From Drechmeria coniospora (Eukaryota > Ascomycota > Sordariomycetes > Hypocreales > Ophiocordycipitaceae), in the NCBI RefSeq assembly GCF_001625195.1, contig NC_054391.1, forward strand, positions 4,909,157-4,973,156: DNA of 64,000 nt. The letters are read 5' to 3'. This document shows, one piece after another, positions 44,405-55,050 of this stretch (positions within the stretch are counted from its first letter, which is position 1; each line of letters starts with the position of its first letter). A model generated the notes under the pieces. The model saw only the letters and a list, made by a program, of their open reading frames with translations. It had not been told where the DNA came from and searched no databases. Made by a program: the position numbers and the translations under genes.

Positions 44405-45507
44405 ATGAGCTCTCCACGACGCAGGATAGAGACCGATGTGAGTTGCCATGTCCCGGACGGACGACGCCCTTTCTTCGTGAAAACTGACGAGAAGCGTGCA
44501 GGTAATGAAGTAGGCGCGAATTCCAGGAAACGTTGGCCATGACCGTCCAGCCAACAAGCTAACGTGTTGCAGGATGTACACACGCACCCCTACCCCTACC
44601 CCCTCCCCCTCCCCCTCGCCCTACCCCTCCTCATGCGTTCGGGATTGTGGTTAAGGAATGTGTCAGGCTTATGAGCGACTACGAGGTGACGCTGGTGAAC
44701 GACAACAGTCCGTTTGACCCTCAAACCTCCCTCGGCCTTCCCTGCTAATCCGATGCAGTGTAAGCGGTGACGATCCGACGACGAACCGACCCGGACGACG
44801 CTGATGGCGAAGCAGGCAAGAGTTTTACGTGCGGTTCAAGGGTCCGGCGGAAAGTTCGTTGTCCCCTGCACTCCCCTGCACGCCTGCACGGGGAGCGCCG
44901 TTCGCAGTGCTGACAGAAGCAGCTCCATTCGAAGGCGGAATATGGAAAGTTCATGTCGAACTGCCCGACTCTTACCCGTACAAGAGCCCAAGCATCGGCT
45001 TCGTTAACCGCATCTTCCATCCAAACATCGATGAGCTGTGCGTGGCCGGTGCCCAGTCCCTCCTTCCCGCGCGGCGAGCTAATCTCTATCGCACCGTTGC
45101 CAGATCCGGATCCGTCTGCTTGGACGTCATCAACCAAACATGGTCACCGATGTACGACATGATCAACATCTTTGAAGTTTTCCTACCGCAACTCCTGCGC
45201 TATCCCAACCCGACGGATCCGCTGAATGGCGAAGCTGCCGCCTTGTTGATCCGCGAACCGAAAAGCTACGAGGCCAAGGTCAAAGGTACGTGGCGGTTGG
45301 TGGATGGGGACATGGAGCCCCCCCCCATCCCCTCCTGCGGGAAGATGCTAATGCGGGAGAGCAAAAGAATACGTGCAAAAGTACGCGACGAAGAATGCGG
45401 CCGACGAAGCTGGCGCGGAGAGCGAAGACGACGACGACATGTCGTCCGTGGCCAGCTTTAGCAACGACGAGGACGAAGAGCCGGCCGGTCAGATGGATGA
45501 TGTATAG
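44405..45507 (+). CDS. UBC8: Ubiquitin-conjugating enzyme E2, Ubc8/UBE2H type
   Basis: Carries activated ubiquitin; the family acts with the GID/CTLH ligase in glucose-induced degradation of gluconeogenic enzymes. The best model has nine exons: 44405-44437, 44502-44509 (8 nt), 44573-44575 (3 nt), 44667-44707, 44759 (1 nt), 44816-44853, 44923-45037, 45104-45285 and 45368-45507, giving 186 residues. It reads [38 protein letters not shown]. The UBC core shows [23 protein letters not shown] and catalytic Cys85 in [15 protein letters not shown]; the tail is acidic (SEDDDDMSS). Each micro-exon is bounded by AG and GT, and branch-like CTGAC, CTAAC, CTAAT or CTGAT lie before most acceptors. Alternatives: omitting the 3-nt exon loses one residue; a donor at 44712 avoids the 1-nt exon but replaces Met by Ser-Pro. 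Gene identity is certain, micro-exons are inferred. Confidence 0.88.
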
Positions 45508-45997
45508 CCTCAGCACGTGTGGGCCTCGGCCGGTCGCGCCTGGTCGCGACCCGACAGGAGAATTCAGAATGAACATTGTCCTTCAATCATCAGACGGCGT
45601 CGGAAAGGTATTGATTTTTAACCCACTGGATGGAGTTGCATTGTTAGCCATAGGACTGTCGTCCCGTTTGTTGCGCTCGACGGTTGCACAGCAGCAACGC
45701 GTCGGCGTGGGACCATGGCATGTATTCATTGGAAACTCGAGGCTGCAGCTGCGTGGGCCTTCAGGCCTTGAGGCCAACAGGGTACAGAGTTGGATGGATC
45801 GCAGGAATTAATCGAAGCAACGCATGCGCGGCCGAGTCATTCAATTCTGCCTCCCTTCTTCTCCAAGCACGTAGGCACTCCGAACACATGTGCAGGTATG
45901 CATTGCCGCGAAATGACTTGAGATCGGGTGCATGAATTGCACGCAAGGGGGAGGGGGGGTATCTAGCTTTGCAACACAAACGCCGTGCTTCGAACCA

Positions 45998-46999
45998 TCA
46001 TTCTGAATCATACTCGACCAGCCCGCTGGTCGACGTTGATGTCATCTCCTGCGCGACGGCCTCGGTTTGGGAGCCATCTTTGTCAGGCGCACGCTTCCTC
46101 TTGACAGGTAGCCTCGGGGTCGGTTTGGTATCCCGCGTCGTATGCAGGAACGGGTCCTGGGCCGCGCGAGTATTCTTGAGCAGCTCAGAGGCAAGACTCT
46201 CTTTTCTCCTCAACGCCTGCCTTTGGCCTTTGAGCATGCCCTGCTGCGTTCCCGTGAGAGGCCTGGGTGGCGACGTGCCGAAGAGCGGCTTCGCTAGCGT
46301 GTCGTCTATGGACTCGTCCTGCGGCCCAAAGCTCACGAGTGCAGCCCGCCTCGCATCTTCCTCCGAAGCGGGGAGCAAATCGATGGCCAAACTCATCTTG
46401 TCTCGAAGACTTGCCGTCTCCAGCGCATCCCGCTCCCGTCCCTTGCGCTCGACACGAAACGCCTTCCGCAAGCGCTGGTTGCGGGCGTATGGGTCATCCC
46501 AGTGGCGCGCAGAAGCCTCCCACAGGTCATCGATGCGCTCCGTCGCTTGCCGCAGCTGCTCGCGGTCCTCGATCGTCTTCTCGAGATGGGCAAAGGCGTT
46601 CTTGCGCAACGCCTCCCGCTCGGCGTCGGAGGCGAGCACGAGGTCCCCGTCACGCGGTCGGTCGTCACCAGTGTCGCGCTTGCGGCCGCCCTCGACCACA
46701 ACGTAGGCCGTATTCTGCGGATCGGTCCGGATCTCGAGCGTGCCGCCGCAATCGGCGTGGCGAATGCGAAAGGTCCAGATGGGCGTCGAGTAGTAGGCAC
46801 CCGTCCGCCGCTTCTCGGCGTTGAAGCGCACGCCCTGACCGATGATTGTGGGCTTGGGGCACGAGTCGCACCAGACGGCAAAGGGCATCTCGAAGCGTAC
46901 CGTCGGCGTTGACGACACCCGCTTGTTGTGGATCTTGTTCCCGCTTGTCGTGCCCTCCAGGTCCGGAGGGACATACCGGCCCATGTTGAAGCCCTGCAT
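45998..46999 (-). CDS. SAF4: Splicing factor Saf4/CCDC130 (Yju2/Cwc16 family)
   Basis: Member of the Yju2/CWC16 family (DUF572) of spliceosome-associated step-one factors. Single exon, 333 residues. The N-terminus MQGFNMGRYVPPDLEG is diagnostic of the CCDC130/Saf4 branch as opposed to Yju2 itself. The zinc-binding core shows VWCDSCPK and, about 40 residues later, HADCGGTLEIRTDPQNTAYVV. A long charged helix (LEKTIEDREQLRQATERIDDL) and a basic C-terminal tail (KRKRAPDK) follow. Convergent with UBC8, their stops being about 490 bp apart. Nucleus. No introns are evident. Confidence 0.9.
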   Translation of the reverse strand: MQGFNMGRYVPPDLEGTTSGNKIHNKRVSSTPTVRFEMPFAVWCDSCPKPTIIGQGVRFNAEKRRTGAYYSTPIWTFRIRHADCGGTLEIRTDPQNTAYVVVEGGRKRDTGDDRPRDGDLVLASDAEREALRKNAFAHLEKTIEDREQLRQATERIDDLWEASARHWDDPYARNQRLRKAFRVERKGRERDALETASLRDKMSLAIDLLPASEEDARRAALVSFGPQDESIDDTLAKPLFGTSPPRPLTGTQQGMLKGQRQALRRKESLASELLKNTRAAQDPFLHTTRDTKPTPRLPVKRKRAPDKDGSQTEAVAQEMTSTSTSGLVEYDSE

Positions 47000-47660
47000 C
47001 GTGATGGGCGGGGGACGATGTACGGTCTATGCTCAGTCTATGCGCCGTCTACCGTATGCCTATCGACTGTCGGGATACTGTGCTGCTTTTTGTTCGCTCG
47101 CGAAGCTGAAGTCGCTGATCATGGCCAACCAAACTGATCATGGCGATGGTTGTGTCGAGTGGACTCTGTGAGGTCGTTGGAAGTGCTGTTGGCTGACCCC
47201 ACAATTTAACCGCACCAGCAAAGGCGCCATGCACCACCCAATTCTGTCTAACCTATGCCTGGAGCGTCGGCCTCGCCTTCGCCGCAAGAAAACAACGCCA
47301 TATCTCACCCCTCCAATGATGAGAAGTAATGCCAGCTTGGATGGAATGTGGGAATAAGGTAAAGATTTATCCCATCTGGCGTACATGGATGAAATTGAAA
47401 TTGAAAAACTTCTTGCTCCTACTATGACGAGAACTTGAGACACGGCCAATGACGCAATGAACTGGGGACATCGCGACACGACGACGGCGGTCCGTAACCA
47501 AAACTATGGGATGATTCAGCGTCAACCGCACGCACCATGTGTATTTTACCTGCTTTCTTCGTACGTGCTCATTCATGACTCATCTGGCCATGTTTTCATT
47601 CCACTTTCTTTCACCACCATAACATGGTCATTTCAATCTCAAACGGTTCTCACCATCCGT
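47000..47660. other. SAF4 promoter and 3' side of the GH92 gene
   Basis: A 660-bp region without coding potential or repeats that I can recognise. Confidence 0.55.
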
Positions 47661-50188
47661 TCACGCCCGCCAGCTCGGCGGTCGATCTTGAGGCTTGCTG
47701 CCCCAGTCGGACTCGTGAGCACCGAGCTCGAGCTCGAGCGTCCAGCCGTGGGTGAAGAATTCATGTCCTATCCACGATCTGGTCCACTTCTTGCCATTCA
47801 ACGTTGCTTTTTGGATATGCAGCTTCTTGTACGACGGGTCAAAGCCCAGATTTCGCACTGTTGCCGTTTTGCCCGTCAGAGGTGACTTGATGCTGATCTC
47901 CTCAAAGAATGGCGGGGTGATAAGGTAGACATTCTGGCCAGCTACGGGAAACAGTCCCAGAATGGAGAAGAAGAGAAATGCGCCCATGGCACCTGAGTCG
48001 TCGTTGCCCGGAAGCCCACCAGGGGTGGCATTGAACGAGTTCGGGATGTATGTGTGGATACGTTTGGCCGAGAGAGAAGGCCGGCCGGCGTAATGGTAGA
48101 GGAAGACGGTGAGGAAGACGGGTTCGTTGGAGATGTCGGCCAGACCACTGGCTTGGAAGAAGTCGAGTCGGGAAATGAAGGCATCGTCCCCACCGACGAG
48201 AGAGATGAGGGACGAGATGGCGTGCGGAACGAAGCTATCACCGACGGCCTGTCAGCCTTTGGCGTGGAGTGCGAGAACGAAGCAGGACCCACAACATGTA
48301 CTGCCATATGCTGGCTTCAAACGTTTCGCTCGGGTTCGTCGTCAACGAGCAAAAGGTGGCCAGAGAGGAGCAGGCGATGGGGTCCTGGAAACCCCACGTA
48401 CCATTCATGTACTTGGGTTGGAAAAAGCCCCGAAAGCCGGTGTCGGTTCCGTTGATGACGGAAATCTGGTCTTCCTTCCAGAGGTTCTTCCAGTTCATAC
48501 TGCGGGCCATGTATTTGGAAAACTCTTGCCCTCTGCCGAGGCCGTCGGCGAGGGTGGCGAGACAAAAATCGTTATAAGAGTACTCCAGCGTGCGTGAGAC
48601 GCTGCGAGAGTTGGTTCCGAACCCGATGGGATCGAAATCGAGATAGGGGACATAGTGGAGGGTACGCCAACTCTGCAAACCGCCGCGGCCGTGGTACGAC
48701 CACTCCAATGGCTCTTCCTCGGCATCGACGGTGATTGCCTCTAGGGCCAGTTCCCAGTCGATTGTGGTTGACAGGTTCTTGACGTAAGCGTCGACAAGGA
48801 CGACATCGGCGTTCGACCCCCCTTGGGTCCAGCCGTTGCACATGGACATGTGACAGTCTGGCAGCCAACCCTCGTGGGAGTACATGTCGAGCAGGGACTG
48901 GACCATCTGGACCTGGGCTCGAGGGTCGACGATGGTGAGGAGGGGATGTTGCACACGGAAACTGTCCCATATGCTGCGCAGCGTCCGTCAGCCTGACGAC
49001 CTGGGAAGGGGCGGCGCTGGTGTATACACTGCGGTGGGTATCGGCAGACATGGGAAAATTGCATGCCTGGGCTCACCAGTAAAAGGAATCAAAGTACGGC
49101 CTGCCTGTATCCCAATGGGGATTCTCGCCTGTGTAGTTCTGAGGCGATATCATGTTTCTGTACACGCCGCTCCAGAAGCTCCTGACAATGTCTTTGGCAG
49201 CTCCGCCGCTCTTGATGCGGATTGGATCGAGCTTCTCGCGCCAGATGTTCCTTGCCGTCGACACGAGCCTATCAAAGTCGTTGAGCGCGTCGGGAATCTC
49301 TCTCTCGGCACTGCTGCAGGCCTGCTCGGCGCTCTTGAAGCTCATCCCCACGCGGGCGGTGACGGTCCTATCGCCGTCCCTGTCAAGGGCAAATTTCGCG
49401 AAACCGCCGGCCTCGAGATAAAATAGATTGAAGCCCCTGGTGACGTGTATTTGCTTGGGCTCGCTTCCGGCCCGATTATTGACCCAAACACCCGTATCGA
49501 CGACTCTGGGGCCGAAGAAGTCGACGCAAAAGTACGAGGCGTAGGAGCCGGCACCGAAGCTGGGCAGAAAGGTGCCGTTCCCGACCATGCGACCGGAGTG
49601 CTCGTCGACGGTGATGGAAGCATTCTGCCTGCTCTTCCAGAGATCCGTCAGGTCGAGCAGGATGACGGGCTGGCGGGCTTCTCCTGGACGAAAGGTGAAG
49701 CGGTAGAGCGCAGCATGCTCCGACGAAGTCATCTCGGCAGCCACACCATTCTCGAGCTCGATGTAAAATCTGCCGGGCTCGGCTTTCACACTGCTTTCCC
49801 GATAGCGCACCTTGCGGTCTCCGATACGAAACCTGCAGCTGCTCAGGTCGTCGCCGTCGCACAGCTGCGGGAAGAGGGGGAAATTTCCGAGGCTCGGGTT
49901 CCCGCCCGTGCCACTGTCGTGCAGGCTCGAGAAACCTGTGACGTTGCTCCCGTCGAGGCCGAAGCCGCCCGTGTTCTGGCCATCGACATCGGCCACTGCT
50001 TTGGCGAGACCGTAGGGCAGAGTGGCGCCGGCAAAGACATTCCCGCCATTTCTGGAGCCGATGAGGGGATCAACGTGCACCAGAGGGTCACATTTTACTT
50101 TCGAGATCAGGAGGAGCAGGAGGAAGCAGCGGAAGAAGAGGAGAGGAAGCAAACGAGAGGTTCCTAGACCTGTGCATAGTCGACTCAT
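47661..50188 (-). CDS. Secreted GH92 alpha-mannosidase
   Basis: Calcium-dependent exo-alpha-mannosidase that trims mannose (alpha-1,2 most common) from glycans or wall mannan. Exons 50188-49077, 48973-48296 and 48234-47661 give about 787 residues. The signal peptide is a run of Leu/Phe near residues 10-33. The N-terminal beta-domain starts DPLVHVDPLIGSRNGGNVFAG. The (alpha/alpha)6 domain carries FDSFYCIWDSFR across intron 1, MCNGWTQGGSNADVVLVDAY, and the catalytic-site block PGGLPGNDDSGAMGAFLFFS (residue block near 690) with YLITPPFFEEISI after it. Intron 1 is 103 nt and GT-AG. Intron 2 (48235-48295) uses a weak GTTGTG donor to keep the frame (QYI-FVPHA); its exact donor is uncertain. Expected in cell wall or secretome. 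Confidence 0.88.
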
Positions 50189-51067
50189 CGCACAGAGGCT
50201 TGACGTCTTAATAGATCACCAACGCACTATGCCTGTGGCGGAGATGAAGCTCGAAGCGTTGATGAAGAAACTGGCGCAGCATGGACAGAATGAACAGTAC
50301 AAATATGCGTAGGGAATCTAACGACTATGAAGAATTTATCAATCGATACCTTGTCTCTGCAACCTCGTGAGGGGATAGCTCTGACGAATGGCCACCTCGC
50401 TGGATGGCTCCTTCCCCTCAGTGCAACCGGATGGATGTATGCCATTCCCACTTGGTATCGTTGGTATCGGACAGCTTGAGCTACAAAAGTACAACATGTA
50501 CCTGATTATCTGCAAATGGTGGGTGGCAGTGAGGTGAGACGTTATACATGTACTTGAAGAAGTGGCATTGCAGGTGAAACTGCAAGCACACGCTTGTATG
50601 CGTCGTTCTGCAGGATCCCTACTTTGCCAACTCTACCCAGTCGTCAACGATTCTGGGTGGGCCAAAGATGAAGGTTCTCATCTGGTCGTCAACCCTCGAC
50701 AGAGACCCAACACTCCCATCCGGCCTGCCCTCTGCCGGCCTCGAACTTAGCATGCGGGACGACGATGGCTGCCAGAATCCGCTCCATTCCTCTTGTACAA
50801 GTGCTCGTTGCATCTTGACTTTCATGCGGCTTGGCGATGCAAAGAATGAACGCTCGGGCAATCCATCCGCATGCCACCTCCTTCCGTCTCCAAGTCATCA
50901 CGAACCAGTCCGGCTTGCTCAAGACGGTATTGGACATACGAACGACGGACGGTGCACGCCGAACAAAAGGCCGATAAAAGAAAGGGGAGAGAAGATGGCA
51001 TCTTGCCGCTCAACACAAGGGCGTGGACGGAAGCCGAGGGGATCGTCTTGTCGCTCCGTACCGTGAC
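50189..51067. other. GH92 promoter and 3' side of the sirtuin gene
   Basis: No gene recognised. A few GTAC words lie near 50490-50560. Confidence 0.55.
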
Positions 51068-52141
51068 TCAGGCCTTCTTGAACCCTCCATTCTCCTGCAT
51101 GATGCCAATGACGGGTTCGAGCAGCCGTGGTAGGCACTCGGCCGCATCTTCGTCAAAGGCAAAGTCGCCCGGTTGCAGGCTCAGCAGCGCCGATTCGTCG
51201 ACTGCTTCCGGGTTCACCGTCACAACGCGAGCGCCACGACGCTTCGCCGTCGAAATGTATCCCGCGGCGGGCCAGACTTGAGCAGAGGTGCCTATGACGA
51301 GCATGAGGTCCTGTCGAAGCAGCGTTAGTTGGTGCCGATGAAGGGCGGCACTCGGATCCCACGGTCGGGTCCCGTTCAACCTACCACCTTGCCGTCATTC
51401 AGCCAGTCGTCGATGCCACGGAGCATTTCACCATCCAGCGCCTCCTCGAACCAGACGACGGCCGGACGCTGCAGGCCGACCTTGCACTTGGGGCATTTCG
51501 GCAGCTCCTCTTCCGGCACGTGCCTGACGCGGTGGTACGGGTCGAGCAAGGGGAGACGCTCTCCCGGCGGCGGGTCCTCGGCGGCGGGGGCCAGCGGTGG
51601 GCAGAAGGGATCGTCAAAGTTGTCGCGCTCCATCCAATCGCAGCCGTCGGCGGAGCACTTGATGTCGAAGAGCGAGCCGTGAAGAGCCCGGAGCTGCTCC
51701 GGAGCGTGGCCTGCCCGCTGGGAGAGATCTGCAGGTGCCGAGAAAGTTTCACGTCAGCACCGGCAGGGACATGACGCGGGTGGGCTCTCTCGCGCGCCGC
51801 ACAGCAGACCGTCGTTACTTACTGTCGACGTTTTGCGTGAGACACAAGAAATCTTTATTCTCCTTGGCCAGCTGAGCGAGAGCCCGGTGGGCAGGGTTCG
51901 GGCTGGCCTTGAGACAGGCATGACGCCTGTACGCGTAGAAGAGCCAAACGATGCCGGGGTCGGCCCGGAAGGCCGTCATGGTGGCAAGCTTGGTGGCATC
52001 GTGATTTCGCCAGTAGCCGCCGGCACCGCGGAAGGTCGGTAGGCCGGACGAGGCAGACAAGCCGGCGCCGCAGAGGGCGAGGATGCGACGACTAGATCGG
52101 AGCACTTCGTGGAAGGCTTCGACGTCGTTGCGGGGCGCCAT
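51068..52141 (-). CDS. Sirtuin NAD-dependent deacylase, SIRT5 class
   Basis: NAD-dependent lysine deacylase. Exons 52141-51823, 51728-51385 and 51310-51068 give 301 residues. Sir2 motifs in order: GAGLSASSGLPTFRGAGG (NAD binding), the pair Tyr/Arg in WLFYAYRRHA that recognises acidic acyl groups in SIRT5-class enzymes, TQNVDNLSQRAGH (formed across intron 1), catalytic His in LRALHGSLF, and a zinc site with CSADGC and CPKCK. After it VVWFEEALDG stands where many sirtuins have WFGE, followed by LMLVIGTSAQVWPAAGY and VTVNPEA. A Pro-rich insert (PPLAPAAEDPPPGERLPLLD) lies in the zinc lobe. Desuccinylase or demalonylase activity is inferred from the Tyr-x2-Arg pair. No obvious mitochondrial presequence. 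Introns are 94 and 74 nt. Confidence 0.9.
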
Positions 52142-53089
52142 ACGGAGCAGGGAAGCGAAGGGGGAGGGGGGAAGATGGAGGACAGGCGGAACAGTGGTCT
52201 GGTCTCAGTGGCAGGCGGTGACCGACTTGGGTGATGTGCGCAACCGGCTAACTTTTAAGCAGCGCCCGCTGTATCTCGCACGCTATCCCCGGCGTCGAGA
52301 TGCTGAACTGATCAGAGGGAGACAACCGCAAGGGGCAACATGGAGAAGAGCGATTCTGGCAGGCGCGAAGAGATGGGCGAAGCAAGAGTGAAACGAAAGA
52401 TTCGGGACGACGTGGGCCGGGCTGACAGTTTGTCGTATTCTGCATGCACGTCATGAGGATTTGCACATTGGGCACCAGGCGGTCACGGTGAACGAATGGC
52501 GGAGAGGTCGGGGGGTTCTGTACGGCGGCGTATGGAGTCGACGTTGGAGCAATCATACACTAAGTGCCAGCTAGATCAGGACTCGGCATTGACCGGGACT
52601 CGCGAGCACGACGAGCGCGGACGAGGCGACGTACTCGGCCGTCGGGCAGCAAAAGTACTTACACATCACAGACAGACATCTTGATGCCGTTTCCCTCTGT
52701 TCGAGGCCGCCGGGGGGGGGGGGAGCGGGGCACCGGATGGACGCGAGACCGGTTACAAAAGGAGCTCGGGCAGAGTGCCGTTCGTTCCCGTTGATGGCGT
52801 CGATGACGTTGATGGCGACGTGGACGGCATGAACAGGTCGATTCCCAGGCATAACACTGTCGGAAGGCAGATTGAGGCGAAGCAGCGACTGCTGGCGATG
52901 AATACCAGCACGCGCGGCAGTGCCCAGCAACGAATGTGTCTGCAGAGATGTCGTTGCAGGAGGCGTCATCAATTGTAGGTATGTATTACACCGCCATACT
53001 GTAGGGAGAACAGGCAACGCGCTCGGCACATGACTTGCAGAGGCTTCCACACGCAGTGATGCCAACCACAACACACATCTCGGGGATGT
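52142..53089. other. Sirtuin promoter region
   Basis: No gene recognised. A run of twelve G lies at 52712-52723. Confidence 0.5.
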
Positions 53090-55050
53090 GCGTTTCCGTA
53101 CGGAGTACTCCGTACGGAGTACTTGCAGTACAATTACGAACGGTTATTATTGCGGAATACATGTACTTGGGTGCACGTTGTAGTTGTACTTGCTGTACGG
53201 AGTAGCCTGAAGGTAATTACCAAGTACATGTACATGTACGGAGTACTGTAGTTGTAGGGAGTAAGTACTGTAAGTACGGAGTACAAGTAGGTTTTATTCA
53301 AGTGCTTAGTGGGGGTTCCAAAAATAAAACAGAGCGGGGCAGCGATTACGAACAAGGACTCGTAAGTGTATTGTTATTCGTACTCCGTACTCCGTACTTA
53401 CGGTACAACTAATACTTGTGGAGTGCTAGAATTCCACCAGTACTTGTGCTCCGTCCTGGTACAGCTGGAAAAGTAAGTACAACCAGGTACAGTCTGAAGT
53501 ACATGCATTAGTTACTTGCTACTAACTTGAGTATTAAGTGCTTGTAGATGGATGGTTTTGTATCCAAGCACTACTTGTACAGGTAATCCCTCGTGCTCCA
53601 GCGTACTCTGTACTTGTATGAATGCATGTGGACATCACTCATGCACATTGCGTTTGTGTGCTATAATCGTTGTAAGTACGGAGTACTGTAGTTGTACACC
53701 CAAGTACGGAGTTCGGGGCACTTACATGTACTTACTGCACTACAGCAATAATTGTAGGTGTACTGTACATCCACTTTTCACATGCATGGGTATGAGACGC
53801 GCTTGCACGACTAAGTGGACTTGCACTCGCTCGTACCACGCACGATGCATGCTAGTATGCAGGATTGGATCAACATCCTGTTTGACCATGCCACTGGTAA
53901 TTTCTGGTAGCATGACGACTTGCATGCTGCACACTTTGCGCTGTGGTCGAATGCATGTATATTTGTTTGCCAATAGACCATTCTGGATGCCTGGTCAAGA
54001 TTAAGCGCGGGGTGGGTACGCAGACCATTTCGGCCTATTGACTCGGTTGCCCGGGTGCCAGAACAGGCCAATGGCTTCATCCGCAGATGTGCCATGCCAT
54101 CTCCATTCGGGCTCGCCTCGGAGGAGCGATCTGCGTCTGCCGTTTCCGCATTGGATTGGTTTCCATCAATATCCACGTGTGTTCAGTGTAGGTGTACGTA
54201 CTTACAGTATGCGCCCTGATAGACGTACCCGTGATTCACCAGTCGGTGCATACTTGTCACGTGCGGTTGGGGGGGGGGGGGGGGGGGAGGCGCTGGGCAA
54301 GGCGGGGGAGGCACTGGGGAACAACGATACGGGTACGTACAAGTACATGCACGTGAGAATCCAAACGATGCAAGGGAGGTTCCCATCAAGACCAAGAAAG
54401 TCGTGCGCCCTCGGATGCTAGCCAAGGCATGTAGATATCATGGCCCATGGTAAGTAAGGGTGCGTCGGAGCTGAGCGTGTGCTTCCTCCCCGCCTCCTAC
54501 CGCTTGCCGAGGATTGCGACGACTGTCTCACACTCTATTGCCTAGGGCGAGGATCGAGCGTGGAATGCGGCATCGACGCTCGTCGGGAAACGCGTGGCAC
54601 CTCTAGCCTCCCGCTGGCATTCCGGTTCGAGGGGCGCCCGCGCCCGCCCGACGCCGCCCGCGCCCCGCGAGCTCGATGCCCCGAAGCTGCTCGCTCGCGC
54701 TTGCATCGCACATGTCGATAGTCTCCTTGGGGCCCTCGGCGGACGGGGAAGGCATCGAGACTTGTAGACGCCACCACCACGGACACGGCTCCTCCACCTT
54801 CTTCCCTTCCTTTGCCTCCACTGCTGCGGATGAGGACGGGGTTGAGGTGACGCGTGGCGGCGAATAGGGTTGGAATGTGGCATCGTGTCGCCCGCTTGTC
54901 TCGCAGCGCACGAGGCGGCCACTTACTGCGATGGGGTGAATTGCTGCCGCATTCTCGGAACGCTCGTGCCGGGGCGCCAGCCTCGTTTGATCTATCAAGG
55001 ACAAGCCGGAGGAAGCAAGTAATGCTTGCACTTGCGCACACCCACAGGCC
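53090..55050. repeat. GTAC-word desert 4, palindromes and G19 run
   Basis: GTAC words are dense from 53090 to 53790. Positions 53098-53122 form overlapping palindromes, GTACGGAGTACTCCGTAC and GTACTCCGTACGGAGTAC. A run of 19 G is at 54269-54287. From 54450 to 55050 the sequence is gene-like in composition, but I find no convincing protein on either strand. Confidence 0.65.

Noticed and set aside
49445..50167. A 240-codon plus-strand frame opposite the GH92 N-terminus
   Set aside because: Antisense shadow of the mannosidase beta-domain.
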